64,000 nt of DNA from Diploscapter coronatus (Eukaryota > Nematoda > Chromadorea > Rhabditida > Rhabditidae), in contig OZ038423.1 in NCBI GenBank assembly GCA_964036155.1, positions 23,265,249 to 23,329,248 of the forward strand, in the 5' to 3' direction. Positions within the stretch are counted from its first letter, which is position 1. Every line of letters starts with the position of its first letter. The notes under the pieces were generated by a model, which worked only from the letters and a program-made list of their open reading frames with translations, searched no databases and was not told the origin of the DNA. Both the position numbers and the translations under genes were made by a program. Positions 34,935-46,390 of the stretch are shown piece by piece.

Positions 34935-37900
34935 GCTGAAAAATTAGATTCATTTTTGTTTTTGCGTTTTTCCTTATCTTTTATTTTACAGAGATTTAGT
35001 AGCCCCTTCAATTTCCCCTCAAATTCTATGTAAGTTTACAATAGTTCTTTGATACTTTTGACATTCTTCATACAAGTTTAGCATCAAGTTAGCCAGTTCT
35101 AGGTGGAATTTTCTGTGAAAGAGAGAGAATCTCTATTTCTTTGCCCCATGCGCCTTTCCCTTCTTTTCGTTTACGTTTCCGTTTCCGTTTCAAATTTCTG
35201 ATGGAAAGGAGAGAAAGGAACTTTTTCGCGTCGGAAAGTTTCCGCCCAACACTGGTTACAGTAATTTGATTGTTTTATTTTAACATTTAGCTTATCCTTC
35301 AATTACCCCTAGTTCACTCAACCTTCTTGAAATCCCTACAGTAAAATCTAGCAAAATTTCGAATAATTCCATGTTTTCATGCACTTTTTCCTTTCCAAAT
35401 TGCGTATTTTCAAGCATCGCAATAACAATGAATCAAGCGCCTGGCTGGCATTCTGACGGATTCAATAATTTCTCTGCTAGGCGCACTTTTTCGCTTCCAA
35501 AGATCGGTCTGAAACGAGACTCGGACCGCTCTCGAATTATTTATGCATGCACAAAATTCCCGTGACGATTCGTTAATGAATATGTGCCCCCACAGCGGTG
35601 GGTTGCATTCGTACCTATGTAAGTATAGATGGACATAGAAAAACCCCCAGTTGATAGAGCTATTTCAGGCCACTTATTCTACCAGGTCACGCGATTTCAT
35701 GAACGCATGAATATTGGCATCATTATTCCAGAACAACGCCGTTTCCGGAAAATTAAAGAATAGCCAAGAGAAAAATCATTTCTAAAAATTCAATTTTTCC
35801 CAGAAAACTACAATATTTCCCGAAAAAACGCCCCCTTCCGCAGAATAACATAATATCCCCGCATGACAACGGTGTTTGAAAGTTTCGATTTTTTTCTTCT
35901 GCAAAAAATTTGACCGGGAACTATCGGACCATCGAATATGCAAGAAAAGCAAGCAGAAAGTCCACATAAAGTCGCTTCGAAACAAGCCGACAGCTCCGCT
36001 TTTAACCATGCAAAAAGTTAGACGCATAGGGACACTGAGCTATGTCAACATAAAACACGTGTGAAGCCCGCTGAACCATATCCGACTAAACTCTAGCCCT
36101 CTAAATCCTTTTTCGTTCTTTTTTATGAACCCGACCTTCGATGATAAATGAAAAGGGAAACAAGTCGAGGAAATTGCAGAAAGTATTGAGCAAAAAATTC
36201 CAAATTACTCTATTTAGCAAAACTACTCAAAATTGAAAAATATCGTTATCCATTAACTTCTTCTTCCAAGACCAAAATATCTGACATCACAACTTCGTTC
36301 TTCGTATTCTCGTTCCTTGAAAAATACTCAAGAGCCTCGTCATGGATCATTTAAAATGTGTGCGAGAATGATCGTGTGTTAATTTTCTTTTGCTCCGATA
36401 AAAATTGTACATTTCTAAAATTTCCGCCTCAGTTCTTACCCTTGTGGCTCATTGAAGGCATATCAATTTGCAGCCCCAAGCAGTCCCCGGAAGAGGGCAG
36501 GCAAACAGACAGAAAAAAACAGAATTGAGATAGGACAAAATATGCTCCTTTTCCCTAGAAGACATAATGAGAAACGCGAATCGAAAAAGCACGTGAGAGC
36601 TTGCCTTTTTGTGCCGAGCGACGCTTTTCATAAATATTTCACTTCATTCGAAAAGCAATAAATATGAATTGCTTGAATGTGGGTGGCTCAATTTCATTCA
36701 ATCACGGAAATATGGGTGAAGTCTGAGCTTCGGAAAACCTCAAAAATTTCGATACTAAAGCCTGAATTTGAAGAACATTGAAGCGAAAGTTAAGATAATC
36801 AGCCTCCAAATTTCTAACCTTCAACTCATTTCTGTTCACCATTTATGCTTCAACAATCTTCTCATGCGTCTTTGTGAGTATCACAGAAAAAATTCTGACA
36901 GAATGGCAAAGCAAGATGAAGTAGTCTGCGGCTCATCTGGAGCTCAATTTGCCGGAATTCTGTCAACAAGTTTTCCCTCGCTCATCCTTCGCTATATGCT
37001 CATTCCTGGACATGTTCAGGATAGTTGAAGCTTGGGATCCAGCGTTGGATTTGGCATTTCCATTTCATTTGCTTCGGGGATGGACCCGTAGTTAAATTGC
37101 ATATCTCTGGTTGCTTCTGCACGACATTTCTCTCGATCGGGTGACATTACACAGAAAACACAAGAAGCCGAACAGCGAAGGCCCTTTTTCTCCATAAAGA
37201 GGGTGGTGCGCTTCCTCGAAAGGTCAATCAAACATGCCGCATTCCATCCCGACGTGTGTCTTGTGCAATTAGGAAAAATGACGACGAGGAATGACTAAAT
37301 TATTATCGAAAAAGCAAAGATCAAGTTTTCAAATTGTTCAAAGTTGGACAAACAAACCGCGGAATCGAAATGAATAACAACTAATAGCAATCATTGAATC
37401 AACCAAGATAGCCAGTCGAAAACGAGAAACAATCCCGAATTTCTTATCTACGGAGCCATTTAAAATTGGCAAAATGACCAGGATTATCTTTCACAATGAA
37501 TTCTTCGAATAAACATGTTCTAACGTTGTATAATTCTTTGCTGACAAACGCACTAAGACCTTATCTTCATTCACGACTTCTTGATGTTGCCTTTCCTAAC
37601 ACTGTCTTGCCTTGCTGATGAACCAGTACTTTCTCTTATTCCTTGAATGAATGTCCACAACAACATTCCCGTCTTTATTGTTACTTTCTTATCAGCCATT
37701 CCTGCATCGTTGTGCACACCATGTGATCATGTGTGCTTCTTCTATGTTTCTGTGTATTTGCTTGCTTCTGTTTCCCATTTCGCCTTCATTCAATTCGCTG
37801 TGTTCCTTTCAAGTCGCGAGCTTTTGCGTGCACAAGCAGAAGCAGTAATGCAGGCATTCTGCTGCTGCTCGTTCTAATTGCGACTCTTTATTTCTCTCGC

Positions 37901-38002
37901 TCCTCTTTTCTCGTCTATTTTGCCCCGCTTCAAGCCATCGACGACGACTGACGTCAACTATTTCCTTTCAGCTGAGCCTCAGCGGCCTTCCCCCTAAGGC
38001 CC

Positions 38003-38565
38003 TAAAGATATACAAGTATAAATAGCCATACGTATAACTCAATCCATTTATGAAAGAAGACAAAGTGGATAGAATAGACCTACTTGAAGAGATCTATCAA
38101 TTGATAAACATTACCCGTAACTTTGAAAGTAAAACACAAAAGATATACAAGTAAAAATAGCATAAGTATAAGTCATGCTCGATCCATTTATGGAAAAAAA
38201 CAACCATCAAGAGTTTCTAAATTAGAAATGCAAAATCTGAATGATATTTTCTACGTTTGAACGAATAACAAGCTATGGAGTTTTTTTTTTCTGTGGTGGT
38301 ATTTTTGCTTAGAATCCCATGATAGTCTCATGATGAGCATGCCCTTTTTTTGTAATTTACCATGAAATATGTAGATTTGAACAAAACAAATTTCATATCC
38401 AGGAACTACTCGATGAGTTCTATCGAATGGCACTAGATCTTCATTTAAATTTTCCTCAATCCTAAACCTAAGCACTTCCCCAACGAAGTCTTATTACAAA
38501 TGTACAAATATAAATAGCCAGTCCATATTCCATCCACTCTATTCTTTTATGGCAAAAACAACTAC
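38003..38565. repeat. Three imperfect repeats with TACAARTATAAATAGCC core
   Basis: Units begin near 38009 (TATACAAGTATAAATAGCC), 38141 (TATACAAGTAAAAATAGC) and 38498 (TGTACAAATATAAATAGCC). Each is followed about 25-45 bases on by CCATTTATG or a related TTTTATGG. Degenerate, not strictly tandem. Confidence 0.5.
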
Positions 38566-39420
38566 ACTCACTTCCTCCATACACCCCCTAAATGGCTACA
38601 ACCACTTGACAGCCCAAATTATACTGGCGTATGTATATGGAACAAGTAATGACCAATATATAGTATGGAATAAAAAATCCACGTCAACATTTCCTGATGA
38701 GTAATTTATCCGGAAGCCAAATTATATAACCACCAGGTTGTGGGAGTGGAAATCAAGAAATCATATTAAGATTTACCGAGAAAAAGCTAAACTTCATAAT
38801 TTGCAGATTTTCGTCGATTAAAACGTTTTAACTCGCGATTTGTGCATAGATGTTTGCAAGACTACCCTAAAATTCAGCCAGGAAATGAGTGCGTTCTAGC
38901 AAAATCTACAAGTTATCACGAGGACTATTTTAGAATCCTATTTCCCGTGTCAGCAGGGCAGAATTTTCGATTTGGCTAATTCAGCCTCTAAAACGAATGT
39001 ATCCTTATTTATAGTGAGTACAATGTATGTGTCTCAATTTTATGAGCGCTAAAATTGTATCTGACCGAAAATATTTATGATACTCATAGGAAAACGTCAC
39101 CGCCACACTATTGAATCTTTCATCTTTGGAGCCGACTAAATAGGAAATCCACTTTTTGAACAAATTTATTCAGATCTCTAGTGAATGAAGGAAAATGAAC
39201 TTTAAAAGGCGCCCGGCATAATTTCTCTCAAAAACAACTTTCTCCATGATAAAGGATAGGAGAGGAAAATGGATGGGATATTCGAAATGAGCGATTTCTT
39301 CTTGCATGCTTGTTTTTCGCTTTCCGCACTAGGCCATTCTCAGCTGCTAGAGTTAAATTAGGCACATTCGCGCTCGGCGAATATTTATGACGCGAATATG
39401 TCTATTTCAGTCCTTCCCAT

Positions 39421-39436
39421 CTCTCTCTCTCTCTCT
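39421..39436. repeat. (CT)8 microsatellite
   Basis: Perfect CT run in intergenic or long-intron sequence. Confidence 0.85.
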
Positions 39437-40354
39437 GCACTGCGCAAAATGCGTGGGTTCGAAGGGATTCTGAATATATGCATAGCCATTTCGCATAAAG
39501 CATAAATTGAGAAATAATTACAAAATGATATCCTGCCAGTGTTAGAATGCGATGTAATTAAGCATATGACGAGAAGGTTGAGAAAAGAATATTGAATCTT
39601 GAAAATTCGAAATCAGACCTAACAAGGAAAGCTACCAGTATGTCTGACTAAAAATGGCTAAGTTTATTCGGAAACAGACTCTATTTTAGACCTCGTATGA
39701 CGTCAGATATTTAGAAATTACCCTTCGGGAAGAACGAATCAAATATGCATTAGATTGGAACGAGGCTATTTATCAGCTTAGAAGAAAAACAACTATTGTG
39801 AGGACTTTGAAAGATTAGTCCCCTCTTTAGAAATGTGATAATGCATTTATAATCTGATCTCCAAGTTCGCGCGTACAAAAGAATAAGTAGAGAAATCGTC
39901 AAGCTTGCGCGTTATTTTTCGACTTCCTTGGTTACACAAGTGCTTTTGAAGCCATAAAAAATTCAGCCACTTTATGCTATTTCAATGTACTCTTTTGAAC
40001 CCAAAAAAGTATGCAGTGCTTGCAGAAATAATGAAGTCAGAGCTTCGCCTACTTTTTCTTCAAGTCGGGTTATCCTAATTTCCAAATCATATGGTTCCAG
40101 AGACCAATTTTCGTTATCAATAAAATGTTCGAGCGGGCAAACCTCAAAAAATTATTATTCAAACGTCCTCGATTTCAATATGTATACGCGCGCTACGTGG
40201 CTTGATATGTCCCCATTGTTAAAGAGACTATGGAATATTCATTTTCTAAAACATGGAGCATGGAAATTCAAAATCACGGAGAAAAATCGATAAGATAATA
40301 AGTCGATGTTTAAAGCGTGATTATTGTAAATTGCATATCGAAAAACCGGCTTAC

Positions 40355-40431
40355 TCGAATTCATTGTAGGTGTTGACGGAGTGCTCGCAAAAGTTGCGGA
40401 CTCTTTCCGCAATTCGGTTACAAGTACTCAT
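40355..40431 (-). CDS. akap-1: Possible alternative first coding exon of akap-1
   Basis: Opens with ATG (MSTCNRIAERVRNFC) and ends TTCGA before a strong donor GTAAGCC. Its length leaves two bases (GA). The akap-1 exon starting at 34935 supplies one base (C) after its TTTTCAG acceptor, so joining gives GAC ATG and keeps frame, extending the protein by 26 residues before the membrane anchor. No other compatible acceptor was found in between. The frame fit has a one-in-three chance by luck, and a 5.4-kb intron is long for this window. It could equally belong to an unrecognised gene. Confidence 0.4.
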
Positions 40432-40960
40432 CGTGGCAAAACTACTCGCCGAGACAAATATACAATATATACAGTAATTCTCCAGAAATTAGCATAAAAT
40501 ATTCAATTCTGCATTTCAAATATCACAAAATGCCGTATTCTAGCCGGGTTTGGGGACGTTCGCATCAGAATTTTCGAAGATTCGCGATGTAGAAAATACG
40601 CCGCGCTTGAATGCAGTTCTCTGGGGCTAAAGACGTCGAGAGAATGAGAGAGCGCAGAGAGGCAGACAGAAAAACTCGGAGGGGCTAAATGAGCTTTCCC
40701 TCTCGCAGCATGCCCCTTTCCATGTTAGGTTCCGCCCACTTTTGCCATTTTCTCTAGCTCTCCCTCGCTTACGCTATGCTCCATACTATTTCGCCGAAGC
40801 GTATTTTTCTTTTCCGCTTCCTTTTATGTCACTCTTTTGAGACAGATATTTTTCTCTCCTCATTGATTACGAAGGGCTCTCTCTCAGCTGAGCACGAGAG
40901 CATTATAAAATGTGAGAGCGCAAAAAAGCAAAAATGATGAGAGAATGCGTAAGATATAGC
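40432..40960. promoter_or_regulatory. GA/CT-rich promoter-like region
   Basis: Directly upstream of the exon at 40431. It contains GAGAGAGCGCAGAGAGG, CTCTCGCAGCATGCC and TCTCTCTCAGCTGAG, unlike the surrounding AT-rich DNA. Probably core-promoter sequence; no specific factor is assigned. Confidence 0.35.
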
Positions 40961-42093
40961 AAATTTCAAGAGAAAAATGCTCTTTTAGGGGGATTTAATC
41001 AGGATTTTTTAAAAATATCTCATCCGGTTTTCTCGTCTATCCTTCAACACATGACCAAATTTCGGGTTTAGTTTCTAGTTAATAAAGGTTTTGGTCGAAA
41101 ATTGTGTTTTTCGACGGAGTTAAATCCGTTTTTATCGAGTTGAAATTTTTAATCCGTAAATTCTAGAAATATCAATTTTCCGAGACGAGCGACATATAGA
41201 TTCCACTTTGTCTGCCATATTTGGTTTCAAACTACGTAAATCCAATTTAGTCTTTCAAAAAGGGAGCTGCTCCATTTTCTTGAAATCGAAGATAAAATCT
41301 AGAAAAGGCGTTTCACGTGAGCTGAAGCATAATTTTTAGCTAACTTCTTTGAATGTTTATGAAATCTTTCAATTTTTGAAAAACCAATCTTCGAATTCCA
41401 AGAGGGTTTCAAAAAATTCGCTGCAAAATTTTCTAAATTTTTGCATGTTCGCTAGACAAAAGTCTATTTATTTCGAAATTCTCTCATAACATTAAAACAG
41501 TTTCGAATTCTTTTTCTTTTAGAAAAAACCATTTGCAGAACTCGCAAGATATTTACGTCCAGGCTATATCTAACCTTCCAGAAACTTTTCTGACAATGAT
41601 ACCAAGCATGATATACTTTCTGAAAAATTGCAAAATCTCTAGTCAGTAAAGTCTTAAAAAGTCTATTCTTATTGAATTCTCAAATTCTATAAAACCTACT
41701 AAGCTCCTTGGTCACTAAAAACCTCCAAATAGTCTATCATTTTCTATTCAATTTTCTGCTCCTCTTTAAGCGCATGAAATTCAATTATTGCGATGAGCGT
41801 ACTAAAATGCCTAATTTTCCTACGTAAGACAACACCTGCAAACGGAATTCACATCGACGACCCGACTAAATAGTGTTTCGACTACAAAGATACGCAACTC
41901 CAATTGCGGAAATAGTATGTAGGCGCACTTTTTCTCGCGAACATAAATAAACCAATAAATCGCGTTTACATCAGCAAAACTACAGCTTTTACGGAGTTTT
42001 GCAGACTTTAGTAAACTTTAGAAATTGCGATTTCAAGAAAGTGAACAATTTTTGGAAAAAGTGATTTCGGAAAATTTGAAAAAATGGGCATAC

Positions 42094-42192
42094 TTTTATC
42101 CGCTCGTCCGGTTTTCTTTGTTTGATGATGTTCTTGTTTGACGCAGAACGCGGTTGGCGAAAGCGTGGGCGGGAGATGGTGCGGGCGCCAAT
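42094..42192 (-). other. Orphan exon-like segment
   Basis: A 99-base minus-strand segment bounded by TTTTCAG and GTATGCCC. It reads IGARTISRPRFRQPRS... in one frame and DWRPHHLPPTLSPTAF... in another. A second segment ending with donor GTCAGTCC at 42661 joins to the latter frame (DPRLKCDPLDSTPAS). No start codon, partner exon or family was found, so it may be 5' UTR or an exon of an unrecognised gene. Confidence 0.25.
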
Positions 42193-42215
42193 CTGAAAAT
42201 TGAAAAACAGATAAA

Positions 42216-42378
42216 GGCACGTTCATACTTTTGACATCGAGCGGTTTTGATGTCAAATTCTCGACTTTTTGTCACTTTGCAAAATGCACTATGTACTTGT
42301 CTTCTCTGTTATTCCATTTATATTCGTTATTTTTTAGCATTTGACACTAGCACGAATGTCAAAAATATGAACGCACCC
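42216..42378. repeat. Inverted-repeat element with CGTTCATA termini
   Basis: The left end GGCACGTTCATACTTTTGAC is inverted at the right end (GTCAAAAATATGAACGCACC). 163 bp, internal sequence AT-rich. Shares terminal sequence with 44084-44256. Confidence 0.6.
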
Positions 42379-45300
42379 TAGAAAACTATTGATGTTTGCT
42401 GAAAATCTATTTTCCTTCAAATTTCCCCCAACGAAGTTGTCAGGAAAAATTCTCTGAAAGCCTTTTTAAATGAAATTCTTCCCGCAAAACTTGGTAGGAG
42501 ACTATCTCCAAGAAAATCTAAATATTTTACTCCTTGATCAAGAAAAAGCCTATGAAAATCGTCGAGTTTTAGATTTTTTAAGTTCGGCGAATTTTAGGAT
42601 CGATCAATTTTGAACGGGAAAACTTTTGTGGACTGAGAAAAACTTCGAAAGTGGACTGACCACTTGCTGGAGTGGAGTCGAGTGGGTCGCACTTCAATCG
42701 CGGATCCAACTTTGCCAAAGTTGACGAAAAACTGCACAAATGCACTCTGAAATCGCGAAAAATCACGACTGATTTTTGAAGTCGATCGAAAATGACGCGT
42801 AAATGCCATTCGTCACGATAAACCAATAGAAACGAAGAGGGAGAAAGAAAAATGAGCAGAAATAACGCGAAAATCAGAGGGGAAAGGAGAAAAATCAGTA
42901 AAATAGTAGAACGAAATCAGAGAGCGAAAAGAGGAAAAGATCGATGATAAGAGAAAGACGGAAAAGAAGCAGAACCTTCTCGCGTCGGCACGGGGTGCTT
43001 CCCAAAAATCACATTTTGCTGATGATTATTTTCCAACGTAAACATTCGAGAGGTATCAAATAATCAACCCAGATCAATCTGATAAAAAATTAAAAGAAAA
43101 AACGAGTAAATTTTCAAAATTTGGACATTTTTCTCCAAAAATATTTAAAAACGAGTACTTGTATTGAAAAGTTTGAAAAGGTGGACTAGAAAAAACCAAA
43201 AGATTTTTCGTTAGCTTCCATTTTGGGAGAAAAGTGCATTCATTCAAACTGAACTATCACATGGTGAAGCATAGTGGTTCAAAAACGGCTGATCAATCAG
43301 AACGTTCCAGGATTTTGCTAAAGTCAAAGCTAAACTAGATAGGGGATAAAAATTGAGAAAGTCAACAAACCATAAAATCGACCCAGTGTGTTGATTCAAA
43401 TCTGTCCAGAGACAAGGCCGCAGCGAAGCGCTTGTGAAATATTGCGATAGGGGAATTTTTGATGCGAAAGGCGATTTCAGGGTTACTTTTGGAGATTTCA
43501 GAAAGTGGTTGGGAAATAGTCTAGCTGGTTTATTTTTGCATCCTTCAACATTGAGAAAAAGCATGACTAGAAATTGCACAACACTGTGTTCTTCCAGTTC
43601 ATTAGAAAAGAGAAAAATAGTACATTTTTGAAAAGAAATAAAAGTCGAACTTTTGGAGAACATTTTAAGAAAAATGGTCCAGAAAGAATGAAGAAAAAGG
43701 CATTTCTAATAGAACAAATCGATATTTTCCCGAATTTCCCAAAATCTACGTTTTGAGCAAAAATGGCCCATAGCCAAGAATGCGGAATTTCAGAATGATG
43801 AACGTTTTGCCTAGCGCAAGATTTCACAACGAAAAATGAAAAAAAGCTAAAAAATTTTTGTAAGTCGTGAGAAAATCAAGATATTAGCAAAGTTTCGCGC
43901 ATTTTTTAAAAGAAAAATGTAAAACTCGACAAATTTTAGAAAAGTGGGGGCAATTCGTAAATGTCGTGATGTCGTGAGGACGTGTGCTGTAGTTAGGAAT
44001 AGACGAGGGGAGGAAAGTAGGGCGAAATAGCGTGAGAAAAGATAGCTCACGACAGTTGCGAGTTGCCGAACATGGAGGAAATAGGGCCCGTTCATACTTG
44101 AGTTGCAATGCAACTTGCAATTTGCAACTCGCTTGAAATAGCATGAGAAATCAGGAGAGCACAAAAATGGTGCAATCGCGCTCTCTTCACTTCCCATGCT
44201 ATTTCAAGCGAGTTGCAAATTGCAAGTTGCATTGCAACTAAAGCATGAACGGGCCCATAAAAAAAATGAGTAAATGACCGAGAAAATAGGGCGGAAAAAT
44301 GAGAGTGAAGAGATAAAAATGACGGCAAGTGGTTATGAAAAAATAAAATGTAAAAAAGACAAAAATGAGAAGACATTAAAGAAAATAAAGCAAGTAGTTG
44401 TGAAAATAACGTTTCAAAATGAGAGAGCGGAAAAGGTGGCAGAAACTATTTACATGCCAGCCTTGCACGTGTTTATTGGACAGTGGCAGTTTCGGCAAAA
44501 ACCGTCCTTGTTGCCAGGAAAAGAAGGAAAGAATTGTAGTTTTTGCAGTAGTGCGGAAAGAGTGACAAGTCACCCAAGAAACATTCCATCTTTGCTTCTC
44601 ATTCCCTCGATTTTCCTTACTATTTTTCATTTTCCATATCTTTTTCTCTCATTTCCCATATTATTTTCAAAGTTTTGACTCTCTAATCATATTTCTGGAC
44701 ACAGATATCAGCGCTGATAGGAAAATAGCACGGGAGAAGAAAGAAAAGTGCAAAAATAGCACTTGAAAATCAGAGAATATACGAGTTAGGGAAGAGAAAA
44801 ATAGTACGAAAATTGAGAGAAGAAGATTTAGATACTGAGAAATAGTGTTGAAAAGTGAGAGGAAATAAAAAGAGCAGACAGTTGCTTCAGGGCGAAATAA
44901 TCAGTCTGTCCGACTCGCTAACTCTCTCATTTGAGAGTGCTCTCTCGTCGAAGACAAACTCCGCGGCAATCATATGGCAAATGAAAGTGAACTGATAACA
45001 GGTAAACACAACCGTGCCCTGCAATTGCACGAACTTAAAGAGTGCAACTTTTGAGAAAGTCTTTTTTCAAACTTTAGAAAGTTTTTTTTAGGAAGATCAA
45101 GCTTGAAACGGCGAAAAAATGCAGATACTTGCATGGAAATTCTAAATAGCTTCTGAATTTGAAATGGACTTAATTAATATGTTTTATCATATGAAGGGGG
45201 AAATGGTGATACTCGCGATTATTTGTGAGATGAACGTTGCCTAGAGAGAAAAGTAGAGACGTTGGTGCAAACTGCGGAGTGAAAATAATGTGAGAGCAAA

Positions 45301-46390
45301 GAATAGAGCGCAGGAAGGACACAGGCGGACAAGAAGGAAAGGCTTGGCCCGACGGTAGAGTCCAGAGAAAGAGGCAACGTCCATCCCATAGATAACGGAG
45401 AGTAATAGGCTCAGATATTCGAAGATTTGATATATCTGCATATCCTGTCCTTCTTTATCTCTATCCCCAGGTACTTCACCCACTCGACCATAGGCTTGAA
45501 CAAACATTATCTCCTCGAATATTCAGATATCCCAGACTGCAGTCTTGTCCTATGCTTTGTCATTGTGATAATTCTTGGACTAAAAGTTTATTTTCTTGCA
45601 GAAACGGTTTTGAGCATGAAGCCAACTTTGAAAGAATATTTTACAGAGGTAAAGTAATTGATAACCAGTAAGTATGCGGTAAATGATAAGGTATCGTGTT
45701 TCGTAAGAGATCATTTCAATACAGACAAAAATGGCTAATCAGAATAATCAATAACTTGGATTTACAGGTAGGTATTGTCGACGACCGACCGACAAATTGG
45801 AACGAAATAAAAGAAACGTGTTTCTTCCCCCTCCTCTTGTGAGCCTTCGATGCGCGTGCTGACAGCATTTGTTCATTTGGTGATTCTTTTTACTATTTGT
45901 TCTTTCATAAAAATTATGGAATTTCACAACAATCACTTGACAATTATTTTTCTCTATTGACATAGATAAAAATTCATTGACTAATTACCGATAATTATCC
46001 TTAAAGGCGAAAAGAAAAATAAATCGCCAAATGAAAGTGCTCGTCTCTCGCGAACCCGAGGCTCACAGGAGAGGGAAGAACGACGCCTTTTATTTTGTTT
46101 TAATTTGTCGGTGATCTACAATGTCATATGTTCTAAAATTAAAGCCCAGGAGCTTTTATTTTTGATACTCCGTTAAAGAGTGAGCTTCAATTAGAGAACA
46201 TACTGTAATTAGATTTTCATCGCTGTCCATTGAAAAGTCAGTTGATTCTTTTCATATCCTTCGTAAGTACTTCTAATTCTGTCACTTCTCGGCTGAAAAA
46301 TAGTCATTTGTTGAAAAATCGAGTTTAAAAGATTTTTTTTTCAGAATTAGCATATTTAAAAAAAAAAAAACCAAATAGTTTAAAAATGCC
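42379..46390. other. Gene-poor region
   Basis: No supported gene over about 4 kb. Purine-rich stretches (42835-42975, 44260-44420, 44720-44880) carry repeated AATAGTACG/AATAGCACG motifs. Several open frames here lack introns, start context and family resemblance. Confidence 0.35.
44084..44256. repeat. Near-perfect 173-bp foldback, GGGCCCGTTCATAC termini
   Basis: Arms of about 64 bp (44084-44147 and 44191-44256) are almost exact inverses around a spacer of about 43 bp. Each arm also holds its own palindromic GTTGCAATGCAAC and TTGCAATTTGCAA motifs. Flanked by ATA on both sides (possible 3-bp target duplication). The high arm identity suggests recent insertion or selection on the hairpin. Confidence 0.75.

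Larger units (their letters stand above)
34935..40354. other. Gene-free 5.4 kb upstream of akap-1, or its first intron
   Basis: No coding exon was recognised on either strand. If the exon at 40355-40431 is used, this is one long intron. It contains imperfect repeats at 38003-38565 and a CT microsatellite. CT-rich pyrimidine stretches at 37560-37960 produce chance ORFs. Confidence 0.4.

Noticed and set aside
39450..39475. GGGTTCGAAGGG resembling a tRNA B box
   Set aside because: No A box, acceptor stem or cloverleaf around it.
43244..43663. 139-residue minus-strand frame
   Set aside because: No splice partners, no motif, and a Phe/Ser/Leu-rich composition.
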